A DNA stretch of 7,073 nt from an uncultured Clostridia bacterium (GCA_937893735.1 CALBGD010000115.1:1-7073); one strand, 5' to 3'. Shown: positions 1 through 6,880, counted from the first letter of the stretch. Translations and numbers: made by a program. The notes: generated by a model not told the origin, from the sequence alone.

Positions 1-156
1 GCGCGCTTCTTCGGGCTGTTCGGGCGGGAGGACGATATCTGCATTAAATGGTGCGACATAGAGGTCATAGGCGAGGATACCATACTTGTTTCCTGTCAGG
101 AATCGTCAGGTTCACCAAAGAAGCGTGGCAAATTCTTTGGAAATTTGTTAAAGTAG
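1..156 (+). CDS. YlmC/YmxH-like PRC-barrel protein, C-terminal fragment
   Basis: Frame 1 is open from the window edge to a TAG at 154-156 and gives the last 51 residues of a protein whose start lies outside the window. The segment reads GLFGREDDICIKW, then VIGEDTILV, then a short basic tail ending KFFGNLLK. This resembles the C-terminal half of the small YlmC/YmxH PRC-barrel proteins of Firmicutes, where an aromatic/glycine stretch is followed by 'ED-I-I-W' and 'IGEDxILV'. The family is commonly labelled sporulation-related, but its biochemical role is not established. The basic tail after the barrel is longer than I expect for the family. No terminator is visible between the stop and the rpsB promoter about 15 bases later, so some read-through into rpsB is possible. 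The family call rests on a short stretch recognised by eye. Confidence 0.7.
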   Translation, partial: ARFFGLFGREDDICIKWCDIEVIGEDTILVSCQESSGSPKKRGKFFGNLLK

Positions 157-171
157 ACAGTGAGTTTTGTG

Positions 172-200
172 TTGAAAAAAGCGGCTGTTTGTGGTATAAT
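172..200 (+). promoter_or_regulatory. Sigma-A promoter of rpsB-tsf
   Basis: TTGAAA at 172-177 and TATAAT at 195-200 are separated by exactly 17 bases. A TG at 192-193 one base upstream of the -10 makes it an extended -10 promoter. Transcription should begin near 207, leaving a leader of about 125 nt before the rpsB start codon. The strength fits a translation-machinery operon. Confidence 0.9.
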
Positions 201-211
201 ATTTCAGTAAG

Positions 212-294
212 TGTGCGGTAATACTATGCACAAATACACACACGGCCTGGCAGTTCCGCCGGTGCGCTCACGCGTCCGGAACACAGCAGGCGTG
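212..294 (+). promoter_or_regulatory. Structured 5' leader of rpsB mRNA
   Basis: Two consecutive hairpins can be drawn by hand. The first pairs TGTGC (212-216) with GCACA (228-232). The second is long and interrupted: CAC+GCCTG (241-249, with g244 bulged) pairs with CAGGC+GTG (287-294); after an internal loop GTTCCG (253-258) pairs with CGGAAC (277-282); after a CC bulge 261-266 pairs with 271-276 around a CTCA tetraloop. That is about 20 base pairs in one element just upstream of the ribosome binding site. Ribosomal protein mRNAs often carry such leaders as autoregulatory binding sites, so S2 binding is a reasonable hypothesis, but I do not recognise a named leader family. The AGGAGG at 318-323 lies outside the structure, so direct masking of it is not evident. 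Confidence 0.6.
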
Positions 295-331
295 GAGGAA
301 AAATTCAACCAAATTTCAGGAGGAAACACAA

Positions 332-1063
332 ATGGCAGTAGTATCTATGAAGCAGCTTCTCGAAGCAGGCGTACATTTCGGTCACCAGACAAGAAGATGG
401 AACCCTAAGATGGCTCCTTACATCTTCACCGAGAGAAACGGCATCTACATCATCGACCTTCAGAAGACTGTAAGAAAGCTCGACGAGGCTTACAACTTCA
501 TTCACGAGGTTGCAGCCAACGGCGGCGAGGTACTGTTCGTAGGCACCAAGAAGCAGGCTGCTGATTCCATCAAGGAAGAGGCTACCCGCGCAGGCGCTCA
601 TTTCGTAAACGCTAGATGGCTCGGCGGTATGATGACCAACTTCAAGACCATCCAGAGAAGAATCGCAAGACTTGAGCAGCTCCACACAATGGAGACAGAC
701 GGCACATTCGACCTGCTCCCCAAGAAGGAAGTTGTTAAGCTCAACCTCGAGATCGAGAAGCTCGAGAAGTTCCTCGGCGGTATCAAGAACATGAAGAAGC
801 TCCCCGGCGCTCTCTTCGTTGTTGACCCCCGCAAGGAGAAGATCGCAGTATCCGAGGCTAAGAAGCTCGGTATCCCGGTAGTTGCTATCGTTGATACAAA
901 CTGCGATCCTGACGAGATCGACTATGTGATCCCCGGCAACGACGACGCTATCAGAGCTGTTAAGCTCATCGCAGGCGCTATGGCTGACGCTATCATCTCT
1001 GCAAAGCAGGGCACAGAGGAAGCTGCTGCTGAGCAGGAAGCTCCCGCTGAGGACGCTGAGTAA
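332..1063 (+). CDS. rpsB: 30S ribosomal protein S2
   Basis: This encodes a 243-residue S2, the normal length for bacteria. S2 binds late in assembly of the small subunit and bridges head and body, contacting S1 or its equivalent near the mRNA exit. Residues 9-27 carry the first S2 signature ([19 protein letters not shown]). The middle (about 105-155) is the charged helical coiled-coil insert. The segment from about 161 to 213 holds the second conserved block, with [20 protein letters not shown] and VIPGNDDA. The last 17 residues are an acidic Ala/Glu tail, common in Clostridia. The start is fixed by AGGAGGA at 318-324, seven bases from the ATG. Isoleucine is encoded almost only by ATC, a sign of high expression. 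It is followed 54 bases later by tsf in the same transcription unit, the usual bacterial arrangement. Confidence 0.98.
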   Translation: MAVVSMKQLLEAGVHFGHQTRRWNPKMAPYIFTERNGIYIIDLQKTVRKLDEAYNFIHEVAANGGEVLFVGTKKQAADSIKEEATRAGAHFVNARWLGGMMTNFKTIQRRIARLEQLHTMETDGTFDLLPKKEVVKLNLEIEKLEKFLGGIKNMKKLPGALFVVDPRKEKIAVSEAKKLGIPVVAIVDTNCDPDEIDYVIPGNDDAIRAVKLIAGAMADAIISAKQGTEEAAAEQEAPAEDAE

Positions 1064-1088
1064 TTCCGATCACGGAACGTTACGGAAT
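1064..1088 (+). promoter_or_regulatory. Hairpin with alternative partner in the rpsB-tsf gap
   Basis: Directly after the rpsB stop, TTCCG (1064-1068) can pair with CGGAA at 1073-1077 around an ATCA loop, or as ATTCCG (1063-1068) with CGGAAT at 1083-1088. The two pairings exclude each other. No T-run follows, so it is not an intrinsic terminator. It could tune processing or the rpsB:tsf ratio; this is inference from a short sequence. Confidence 0.35.
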
Positions 1089-1117
1089 CTTATATAATCA
1101 AGTAAAGGAGAACACAA

Positions 1118-2044
1118 ATGGCTAACATTACAGCAAGCGAAGTTAAGGAACTTCGTGAGATGACCGGCTGCGGCATGATGGACTGCAAGAGAGCTCTCGT
1201 TGAGGCTGACGGCAACAGAGACGAGGCCGTTAAGATCCTCCGTGAGAAGGGTCTTGCAAAGGCTGCAAAGAAGGCAGGCAGAATCGCTGCCGAGGGTATC
1301 GTAAAGGCTAAGGTAAACGGCACAAACGGCGTTATCGTTGAGATCAACTGCGAGACAGACTTCTGCGCTAAGAGCGACAAGTTCCTCGAGCTCGTTGAGA
1401 CCATCACTGACACTATCCTCGCTAACGACGTTGCAGACGTTGAGGCTCTCAAGAACTGCACAGTTGCAGGCGGCACACAGACCGTTGCTGAGTATATGAC
1501 CGAGAAGATCGCTACTATCGGTGAGAACATGAACATTCGCCGTTTCACCAAGATGACCGGCACACTCGTTCCCTATATGCACGATGGCGGCAGACTCGGT
1601 ACTCTGGTCAAGATCGACACAGACAAGCCTGAGGACGCAACAGTTCTCGCCTGCGGCAAGAACGTAGCTCTCCAGATCACCGCTCTTAACGCACAGTATG
1701 TATCTCAGAACGATATCCCTGCTGACGTTCTCGCTAACGAGAAGGAAGTTCAGCTCGGCCTCGTAAAGACTGAGAATGCACAGTCCGCTAAGCCCAAGCC
1801 CGAGAACGTTCTTGAGAAGATCGTTGAGGGTCGTCTCAGAAAGTACTTTGAGGAAGTTTGCCTCCTCGACCAGAAGTACTTCAAGGACGATACAATGACT
1901 ATCGCTAAGTATGTTGAGTCTGAGGCTAAGGCAGCAGGCGCATCTATCAAGATTGTTTCCTTCGTTCGCTACGAGCGCGGCGAGGGCATCGAGAAGAAGC
2001 AGGACGATTTCGCTGCTGAAGTTGCTCAGATGGCTAAGGGCTGA
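1118..2044 (+). CDS. tsf: Elongation factor Ts
   Basis: This encodes EF-Ts, the cytoplasmic nucleotide exchange factor that releases GDP from EF-Tu. At 308 residues it has the full bacterial length. The N-terminal UBA-like domain carries the family signature at residues 12-27 (LREMTGCGMMDCKRAL). The core begins with EINCETDF (75-82), where Asp81 and Phe82 correspond to the residues that insert into EF-Tu and disturb the Mg/GDP site. The next residue is Cys83, where valine is most often found. The two-subdomain core and the C-terminal dimerisation/helical segment (ending VAQMAKG) are present, without truncation. Translation starts at the ATG at 1118 after AAAGGAG (1104-1110). The gene is co-transcribed with rpsB and ends 20 bases before an intrinsic terminator. 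Codon use matches rpsB: ATC dominates for Ile and I see no ATA. Confidence 0.98.
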   Translation: MANITASEVKELREMTGCGMMDCKRALVEADGNRDEAVKILREKGLAKAAKKAGRIAAEGIVKAKVNGTNGVIVEINCETDFCAKSDKFLELVETITDTILANDVADVEALKNCTVAGGTQTVAEYMTEKIATIGENMNIRRFTKMTGTLVPYMHDGGRLGTLVKIDTDKPEDATVLACGKNVALQITALNAQYVSQNDIPADVLANEKEVQLGLVKTENAQSAKPKPENVLEKIVEGRLRKYFEEVCLLDQKYFKDDTMTIAKYVESEAKAAGASIKIVSFVRYERGEGIEKKQDDFAAEVAQMAKG

Positions 2045-2064
2045 TAAGCTCAAAAGATATCAAG

Positions 2065-2095
2065 ATGCAGACCTCTTTTGGGGTCTGCATTTTTT
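2065..2095 (+). terminator. Intrinsic terminator of rpsB-tsf
   Basis: ATGCAGACC (2065-2073) pairs perfectly with GGTCTGCAT (2082-2090). The stem extends by a T-G and a C-G pair to a TTTT loop (2076-2079), 11 pairs in total. A T-run (2090-2095) follows at once. It ends the rpsB-tsf operon and shields the next promoter from read-through. Confidence 0.95.
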
Positions 2096-2098
2096 GTA

Positions 2099-2127
2099 TT
2101 GACAACCTAAGACGCTGATGTTATAAT
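2099..2127 (+). promoter_or_regulatory. Sigma-A promoter of the GtrB-like gene
   Basis: A perfect TTGACA (2099-2104) and a perfect TATAAT (2122-2127) are 17 bases apart, and TG at 2119-2120 gives an extended -10. The -35 begins four bases after the T-run of the tsf terminator. Transcription should begin near 2134, giving a leader of about 39 nt. Confidence 0.9.
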
Positions 2128-2161
2128 AAATATAAGTGTAAAATCATAGCATAGATGGAAA

Positions 2162-2167
2162 AGAGGT
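2162..2167 (+). promoter_or_regulatory. Ribosome binding site that sets the GtrB-like start
   Basis: AGAGGT lies just upstream of the ATG at 2173 and inside the reading frame that would begin at 2155. The 2155 ATG is preceded only by AT-rich sequence without a purine-rich site. This favours 2173, which also places the conserved VIPCYNE motif at the usual distance from the N-terminus. Confidence 0.8.
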
Positions 2168-2172
2168 CAGAC

Positions 2173-3135
2173 ATGACTCCAAGACTGATAATAGTTATCC
2201 CCTGCTACAACGAGCAGGAGGTGCTTCCTATAACCGCGCCGCAGTTCCTTGCAAAGATAAAGGAGCTTTCGGCCGCCGGAATGATAACCGAGGACAGCCG
2301 CATAATGTTCGTGGACGATGGCAGCAAGGACAGAACATGGGAGATAATCTCGAAGCTCTCCGAGCAGGACGAGCACTACATCGGGATAGCCCAGAGCCGC
2401 AACCGCGGGCATCAGAACGCGGTGCTTGCCGGATTGATGGAAGCCAAGGATATGTGCGATATCACCATCAGCATAGACTGCGACGGTCAGGACGACATCA
2501 ACGCAATGAACGGCATGGTCGCCGCTTATCATGAGGGCTGCGAGATAGTTTACGGCGTGCGCTCCAAACGGGATACGGACACGTTTTTCAAGCGCTTCAC
2601 CGCCGAGAGCTTCTACAAGCTGCTGAATTCCATGGGTGCGGAGGTAGTTTACAACCACGCGGATTACCGGCTGATAAGCAGCCGTGCGCTTCAGGAGCTG
2701 GCGAAATTCAAGGAGGTAAACATCTTCCTGCGCGGAATGGTTCCGCTTGTGGGATTCAAGAGCACCAGCGTGTATTATGAGCGCAGCGAGCGCGCCGCCG
2801 GAAAATCACATTACCCGCTGAAGAAAATGCTTGCGCTTGCGTTTGACGGAATAACCAGCCTTTCCATAAAGCCGATAAAGCTTATCATCGGAATGGGCAT
2901 AATCGTTGCGTTCATCAGCTTTATCGGGATAATCTGGGCGATAGTGGAGGCGTTCCTCGGGAAAACTGTGTGGGGCTGGGCTTCCACCACCTGCATTATT
3001 TGCTTCCTGAGCGGAGTTCAGCTTATTTCCATCGGAGTTATCGGCGAGTATATCGGAAAAATATACATGGAGGTAAAACACCGCCCGCGGTATATTATCA
3101 GCGACCGGACGTGGGAAGAACACAAGAAGAAATAA
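2173..3135 (+). CDS. GtrB-like polyprenyl-phosphate glycosyltransferase (GT2)
   Basis: This is a GT2-family glycosyltransferase of the GtrB/DPM1-like type. Such enzymes move a sugar from a nucleotide donor to undecaprenyl phosphate on the cytoplasmic side of the membrane. With the start at 2173 it has 320 residues. The GT-A domain shows VIPCYNE (8-14), DDGS (48-51), RNRGHQNA (76-83), the metal-binding DCD at 102-104 followed by QDD, HADYRL (162-167) and the acceptor-side ERAAGKSHYP (206-215). Two membrane helices follow (about 235-259 and 270-291), then the GEYIGKIYMEVKHRPRY tail (291-307) typical of GtrB-like proteins. The start at 2173 is preferred over an in-frame ATG at 2155 because AGAGG (2162-2166) sits six bases before 2173 and nothing similar precedes 2155. 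The gene has its own promoter and converges on an operon encoding a GtrA protein and a GT-C enzyme, its likely partners. Many Ile codons are ATA, unlike rpsB-tsf. The sugar is unknown. Confidence 0.9.
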   Translation: MTPRLIIVIPCYNEQEVLPITAPQFLAKIKELSAAGMITEDSRIMFVDDGSKDRTWEIISKLSEQDEHYIGIAQSRNRGHQNAVLAGLMEAKDMCDITISIDCDGQDDINAMNGMVAAYHEGCEIVYGVRSKRDTDTFFKRFTAESFYKLLNSMGAEVVYNHADYRLISSRALQELAKFKEVNIFLRGMVPLVGFKSTSVYYERSERAAGKSHYPLKKMLALAFDGITSLSIKPIKLIIGMGIIVAFISFIGIIWAIVEAFLGKTVWGWASTTCIICFLSGVQLISIGVIGEYIGKIYMEVKHRPRYIISDRTWEEHKKK

Positions 3136-3139
3136 AATA

Positions 3140-3171
3140 CCGCCCTGTCTCTGATCGTTGGGACAGGGCGG
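3140..3171. terminator. Bidirectional terminator between convergent genes
   Basis: CCGCCCTGTC (3140-3149) pairs perfectly with GACAGGGCGG (3162-3171), with two further possible pairs closing an 8-base loop. On the plus strand a moderately T-rich stretch follows (ATTCTTATT); on the minus strand the flank reads as GTATTTTATTTC. It lies between the stop codons of the GtrB-like gene (3135) and the convergent GT-C gene (3176), so it probably ends transcription from both sides. The T-tracts are imperfect, so efficiency is uncertain. Confidence 0.85.
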
Positions 3172-3175
3172 ATTC

Positions 3176-4789
3176 TTATTCCTGAGTATCAATATGCGGA
3201 AGAAGCTGGAGCTCCGGGTGATAGGTGTATATCATGATGTTGCTGTCCGGGAGGTTTCCGGCACCGAGGAGCGTTCCCTCTGTCTTGAACAGAAGCTCCT
3301 CGCCGGGATTGTCCGGCTGGAGGTCAAAATCAAGGAGATACAGGTGTTCGATATTCTTTAAATCGTTGTAGGATTTACTGTAATCCAGCTCGTCGGGGTC
3401 GCGCTTTACCTCCACCCTGCCCTCAGGCTTGACTTGATATGAGTAGCTTTCGTATTCCGAGTAGTTCAGCGAGTAGAACTTCCAGCCCGGCAGATATGCG
3501 CTGACGTGCGAGAAGATGTCGTTCTTCACCACGATGACGGAATCCTCCGGGAGATTCTCGCGTATAAAATCCGCCGCATTCTTGGACTGGCTGTAATCCG
3601 TGGCATAATCAGCTCCCAGAATGAACAGTCCCATCGGAATAGTCGCCGCGTAAAAGGCGCAGAGCAGCGCGCAGAAATTCCTGTCGAACTTCTGGTCGAG
3701 CCGCCAGAGCTTTTCAGTTATCTTACGTCCCGCCGGGGAAATATCCATGCTCAGCAGTTTTGGCTCGCGGCAGACGGGAGTTTCGTTCTCCTTTCCGGTC
3801 CAGAAGCAGAACACCAGAACGAACAGGAAGCAGAACGCCCTTGCCGGCAGAGTATACCACATTATGCAGCATACCACCATGTAGAATGCCGTGAAAAACA
3901 GCGAAGTAACGAATGCGCGCCTGTAATGTCTGAGTTCAATGAAAGCGAGAACCAGAATCAGCGCCCCTATCAGCTTTATGACACTGCAAAGCTCTGTATT
4001 AATGAGCCCGGCGTTTCCGTCAAGGAACGCGTTGAATGCGATATCGGGGAGGCAGGCGAATATCCGCACTATCGCTGGAACAATAGTGTTCGCGGTGATC
4101 CCGCCCCCGCCGTTTATTTTGTCGAGCGAGGTGAATATCGGCAGTATCATGCAGAGAACTCCCAGCCCGGAGACCGCAAGCCCGGCAAGCCGCATGATGT
4201 TCAGTCTTGCCGAAGATGACTTCCACAGACGGAACAGGTCGATTATCATGAATATTCCCATTATGCCGATAAATCCGCTCATCATTACATGGGTGTTCGC
4301 CATAAGCGCCACAAGCAGACCCCACAGCAGCGGGCGCTCGTTACGCTTCGGGTAGAGCATAGCCATCAGCACCAGAAACAGCGTGATAAGGCAGTAGACC
4401 CTCGACTGAACCGACAGGTAGAACATAAATCCGCCGGAGAACAGCACGATTCCCTTAAATACATTGTTGAACGGAGCCTTCCACAGGAAAAGCGCCGCAG
4501 TTACCGAGGTAATGACCCAGCTTACGAACGGAAGCACCTGCACAGGGCAGCCGGAAGCCGCAAAAATGTGCAGCAGCAGAAACCAGAGCGGAGGGTGCCC
4601 CTCAAACTGTATCTGCTCGATTATTCCGGGGATATCGTTGTCGCGGGCTATGCACCATGCCTGCGCCTCATCGTACCAAATCTCGTGGTTGAATGCGCCA
4701 ATAAGCGTAAGCACGGCATAAACGGCGAACAGGCATATCAGCACGATACGGCTGCGGGATAGCGGCTTTGCCGCAGAGGTTTCGGTCAT
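3176..4789 (-). CDS. GT-C family membrane glycosyltransferase (GT39/ArnT-like)
   Basis: This is a 537-residue polytopic membrane protein resembling GT-C enzymes such as the ArnT/PMT-like group, which use polyprenyl-phosphate sugars and act on the outer face of the membrane. The first helix (about 14-33) is followed by an external loop with [11 protein letters not shown]; Asp40-Glu41 match the acidic pair of GT-C active sites. GHPPLWF follows at 64-70, another hallmark of the group. Many hydrophobic helices follow up to about residue 395. The last 140 residues are soluble, rich in Tyr, Asp and Glu, and probably lie outside the membrane. A charged cytoplasmic-type linker sits between helices at roughly 335-370. 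The ATG overlaps the TGA of the upstream flavoenzyme gene in ATGA (4786-4789), so translation is probably coupled. It is the last gene of a three-gene operon with gtrA-like and flavoenzyme genes. The sugar and acceptor (teichoic acid, capsule or protein) cannot be told from the sequence. Confidence 0.82.
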   Translation of the reverse strand: MTETSAAKPLSRSRIVLICLFAVYAVLTLIGAFNHEIWYDEAQAWCIARDNDIPGIIEQIQFEGHPPLWFLLLHIFAASGCPVQVLPFVSWVITSVTAALFLWKAPFNNVFKGIVLFSGGFMFYLSVQSRVYCLITLFLVLMAMLYPKRNERPLLWGLLVALMANTHVMMSGFIGIMGIFMIIDLFRLWKSSSARLNIMRLAGLAVSGLGVLCMILPIFTSLDKINGGGGITANTIVPAIVRIFACLPDIAFNAFLDGNAGLINTELCSVIKLIGALILVLAFIELRHYRRAFVTSLFFTAFYMVVCCIMWYTLPARAFCFLFVLVFCFWTGKENETPVCREPKLLSMDISPAGRKITEKLWRLDQKFDRNFCALLCAFYAATIPMGLFILGADYATDYSQSKNAADFIRENLPEDSVIVVKNDIFSHVSAYLPGWKFYSLNYSEYESYSYQVKPEGRVEVKRDPDELDYSKSYNDLKNIEHLYLLDFDLQPDNPGEELLFKTEGTLLGAGNLPDSNIMIYTYHPELQLLPHIDTQE

Positions 4790-6369
4790 TTCTTCTGCTC
4801 CTTGGATTCTTCGTGATATTCCTTTTCAGTGTTGACGTTCCAGACGCTCTCGCGGTCGCCGCTTCCGCTGATTATAGCGCGTGCGGCGTTCATCGCGGTC
4901 AGCATGGAGTGATCCATGTTGTTGTAGCGGTGCTGTCCGTTTCTGCCTATGCAGTAGAGGTTTTCGAATCCGTCAAGGTAGCTCTTTACCTTTCCGAATT
5001 CCTTGTAGGTGCCGAAATATGCGGGGTAGGCTTTCTTAACCTTTGTGGTGAAGCTGTCAACGATGTTTTCCTGCTTGATTATTCCTATCTGCTCAAGCTC
5101 TCCGGCGGCAAACTTTATGAATTCCTCCGGCGGAGTGTTCCACATATCGTCGCCCTCGGTGCAGAAATATTCCAGACCCACCCAGACGTGCTTCGTGTTG
5201 TCGTCCACCATGTACGGAGACCAGTTGTTGAATATCTGGAGCCTGCCGAGCTTTACCTCGCGCTCCTGAATGTATATCCAGCAGTCCGGCACGATGTTGT
5301 TTATCGTGGGAGTTTTGGTCTTGTTCTGTATCTCAAGGCGGTCGAGCAGAAGTCCCACGGTTATGAAATCGCGGTAGGGGAGGTTCACGGCGATATTCAG
5401 GATATCCTCCGGCACCTGCGGCAGAGCCTCCGCGAGATCCTTTATCGGCATGGAGGAAATAAGGTAGTCGCACTCGATCGTGCGCTCCTTTCCGTATTCC
5501 GGGGAATTGCTGTCGGTGCAGCGGCTAGTGATGGACTTCACCTTTCCGTTTTCGGTGTTTATCTTCACGACCTCCTGCTGCATCAGGAGCTCCGCGCCCT
5601 TTTCCTGGTCGATTTCAGCCATACGCTCCCAGAGCTGGCCGGGGCCGAATTTCGGGTAGTAGAACTCGTCGATGAGCGAGGTCTCCACGTTCTGGTTTTT
5701 CTTCTTGAACGGCTTTGACAGGGCAGAGGTGATGACTTTCCAGACGGACAGCCCCTTGACGCGCTGGGCTCCCCAGTCCGCCGCGATGTTGGACGGGTGC
5801 ACGCCCCAGAGCTTCTCGGTATAGTCCTCAAAGAACATCTGGTAGAGCGGCTTTCCGAAGCGATTTATGTAGAAGTTTTCGAGGGAAGTTTCCGGAAGCT
5901 TGTGTATCACGCTGCCGAGGTATCCGAAGCCGGCTTTCATGGTATTCACGAATCCCATGTTGATGAATGTCGCGGGCTTCAGCGAGATGGGGTAGTCAAA
6001 GAATCTCTTGCGGAAATATATGCGCGAAAGGCGGGTCCTCGCAAGGAAAACATCGTCCATCTTGTCCGGGTCAATGCTTGGGTCGTCGGAGAAAGTGTGC
6101 GTCCTGCCGAGCACCTTATCGTCCTTGGAGGGCGCTCCCTGAAGCGGCAGTATATCCGTCCACAGCTTCATGACCTCCTTATCCTTGGAGAAGAAGCGGT
6201 GCCCGCCGATATCTATGCGGTTTCCGTTGTATCTTGCGGTTCTGGAGATACCTCCGATGAATTCGCTTGCTTCAATGATTATCGGGTGGTATTCGCTGCT
6301 CTCGTTAAGGAGCGTGTATGCGGCGGTGAGTCCTGCGGGACCTGCGCCTATTATGATAACGTTTTTCAT
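4786..6369 (-). CDS. UDP-galactopyranose mutase/HemY-like FAD oxidoreductase
   Basis: This is a 527-residue flavoprotein. The N-terminus has a Rossmann fold: [10 protein letters not shown] (4-13, GxGxxG), an acidic Glu33 at the end of the second strand for the FAD ribose, and GGIS (39-42). [10 protein letters not shown] and a middle region with YTEKLWGV and [10 protein letters not shown] follow. A C-terminal FAD-contacting block, [14 protein letters not shown] (about 475-488), resembles the end of UDP-galactopyranose mutases and related protoporphyrinogen-oxidase-like (COG1232) proteins. UGM proper is usually shorter (about 370-390 residues), so this is a larger relative with unknown substrate. 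The start at 6369 is chosen because it puts the dinucleotide motif at the very N-terminus and overlaps the TGA of the gtrA-like gene in ATGA (6366-6369); a start 20 codons upstream would add a lysine/arginine-rich stretch. A weak AAGGAAAG lies 12-20 bases upstream. Its place between membrane sugar-transfer genes suggests sugar modification rather than haem synthesis. The catalytic arginines of UGM could not be assigned by eye. Confidence 0.8.
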   Translation of the reverse strand: MKNVIIIGAGPAGLTAAYTLLNESSEYHPIIIEASEFIGGISRTARYNGNRIDIGGHRFFSKDKEVMKLWTDILPLQGAPSKDDKVLGRTHTFSDDPSIDPDKMDDVFLARTRLSRIYFRKRFFDYPISLKPATFINMGFVNTMKAGFGYLGSVIHKLPETSLENFYINRFGKPLYQMFFEDYTEKLWGVHPSNIAADWGAQRVKGLSVWKVITSALSKPFKKKNQNVETSLIDEFYYPKFGPGQLWERMAEIDQEKGAELLMQQEVVKINTENGKVKSITSRCTDSNSPEYGKERTIECDYLISSMPIKDLAEALPQVPEDILNIAVNLPYRDFITVGLLLDRLEIQNKTKTPTINNIVPDCWIYIQEREVKLGRLQIFNNWSPYMVDDNTKHVWVGLEYFCTEGDDMWNTPPEEFIKFAAGELEQIGIIKQENIVDSFTTKVKKAYPAYFGTYKEFGKVKSYLDGFENLYCIGRNGQHRYNNMDHSMLTAMNAARAIISGSGDRESVWNVNTEKEYHEESKEQKK

Positions 6370-6821
6370 CTGTTTTCGTTCTTTCCTTTTCTGTCGAATA
6401 TAAGCAGCTTGCGCCCGGCGTAATTCCACACCAGCACTATTGCTGCGGCGATTATCTTTACGATAAGGTAGCTTATATGGAGCAGCTCAGTGCCGAGGTA
6501 CATGATAAGCTCAGTAAGCCCCAGACCGATGATCCCGACCACCGTGAATATCAGGAATGCGCCGAAGCTTTTGCCGCTGCCGCGGTTGTCCTTCTTCCGG
6601 AAAACAAAGGTCAGCGAGAGTATGTAGTTCACGGCAAGACCTACCACGAATGCTGCCGCCGTGGACACGAAAAGCTCCCATGGAGTGCCGCCAGTGAGTA
6701 TGACCTCCTGAAACAGGAACAGCGTCCCATAGTCAGCAAGAAAAGCAATTCCGCCTACTATCGCATACCTGAAAAATTCCCAGAAAAGCCGTATCAGCTT
6801 TTCACGTTTTTCCTTGGTCAA
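6366..6821 (-). CDS. GtrA family membrane protein
   Basis: This is a 151-residue GtrA/DPMS3-type protein. Family members are small four-helix membrane proteins thought to flip or help flip polyprenyl-phosphate sugars to the outer leaflet. The four helices lie at about 19-41, 48-73, 87-109 and 117-141. Signature positions include [15 protein letters not shown] (18-32), [10 protein letters not shown] (65-74) and [11 protein letters not shown] (132-142). The preferred start is TTG at 6821: a GGGGGGA run lies six bases upstream and can pair with the 16S anti-SD through G-U pairs. An alternative TTG at 6836 would begin inside that run and has no site of its own. The gene heads the three-gene minus-strand operon and overlaps the flavoenzyme gene by four bases. 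The GtrB partner is most likely the GT2 protein encoded at 2173-3135, an inference from proximity. Confidence 0.9.
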   Translation of the reverse strand: MTKEKREKLIRLFWEFFRYAIVGGIAFLADYGTLFLFQEVILTGGTPWELFVSTAAAFVVGLAVNYILSLTFVFRKKDNRGSGKSFGAFLIFTVVGIIGLGLTELIMYLGTELLHISYLIVKIIAAAIVLVWNYAGRKLLIFDRKGKNENR

Positions 6822-6823
6822 TA

Positions 6824-6834
6824 TATATCCCCCC
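6824..6834 (-). promoter_or_regulatory. Unusual G-rich ribosome binding site of the gtrA-like gene
   Basis: On the minus strand the message reads GGGGGGATATATA before the TTG at 6821. The six-G run replaces the usual AGGAGG and would bind the anti-SD using a G-U pair. With a TTG start this suggests modest initiation for the first gene of the operon. Confidence 0.55.
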
Positions 6835-6844
6835 AATTATAATA

Positions 6845-6860
6845 TAGTATAATTATACTA
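6845..6860. repeat. Perfect 16-bp palindrome over the operon -10
   Basis: TAGTATAATTATACTA is identical to its reverse complement and covers the -10 box and the likely start point of the gtrA-like operon. Its position is that of a repressor operator. It also creates TATAAT on both strands, but no -35 is visible at the right distance for the plus strand. AT-rich promoters make short palindromes by chance, so an operator role is only a hypothesis. Confidence 0.5.
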
Positions 6861-6880
6861 CTTTTAAGCACTTTTTTCAA
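6852..6880 (-). promoter_or_regulatory. Sigma-A promoter of the gtrA-flavoenzyme-GT-C operon
   Basis: Read on the minus strand, TTGAAA (6880-6875) and TATAAT (6857-6852) are separated by 17 bases. Transcription should start near 6845, giving a leader of only about 24 nt to the TTG at 6821. It is overlaid by a 16-bp palindrome. Confidence 0.88.

Noticed and set aside
211..408. Possible upstream open reading frame in the rpsB leader
   Set aside because: It begins with GTG close to the expected transcript start, has no ribosome binding site, runs into rpsB out of frame and its bases are explained by the folded leader.
1093..1098. TATAAT in the rpsB-tsf gap as a separate tsf promoter
   Set aside because: No acceptable -35 lies 16 to 18 bases upstream and there is no extended -10 TG, so it is more likely chance AT-rich sequence.
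1070..2053. 327-codon open frame on the minus strand opposite tsf
   Set aside because: It is a complement-strand shadow of tsf, created by the strongly biased codon use of a highly expressed gene. It has no recognisable domain, and tsf is certain.
2155..2172. Upstream in-frame ATG for the GtrB-like gene
   Set aside because: No ribosome binding site precedes it, while the AGAGG just before 2173 fits the downstream ATG.
4768..5718. 316-codon open frame on the plus strand opposite the flavoenzyme gene
   Set aside because: It is antisense to a gene with clear FAD motifs, has low-complexity Val/Leu/His-rich composition and no convincing start signal or family. The similar frames at 3506-4219 and 5797-6423 were rejected for the same reasons.
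6822..6836. TTG at 6836 as start of the gtrA-like gene
   Set aside because: It would begin within the G-run that best serves as ribosome binding site for the TTG at 6821, and nothing suitable lies upstream of it.
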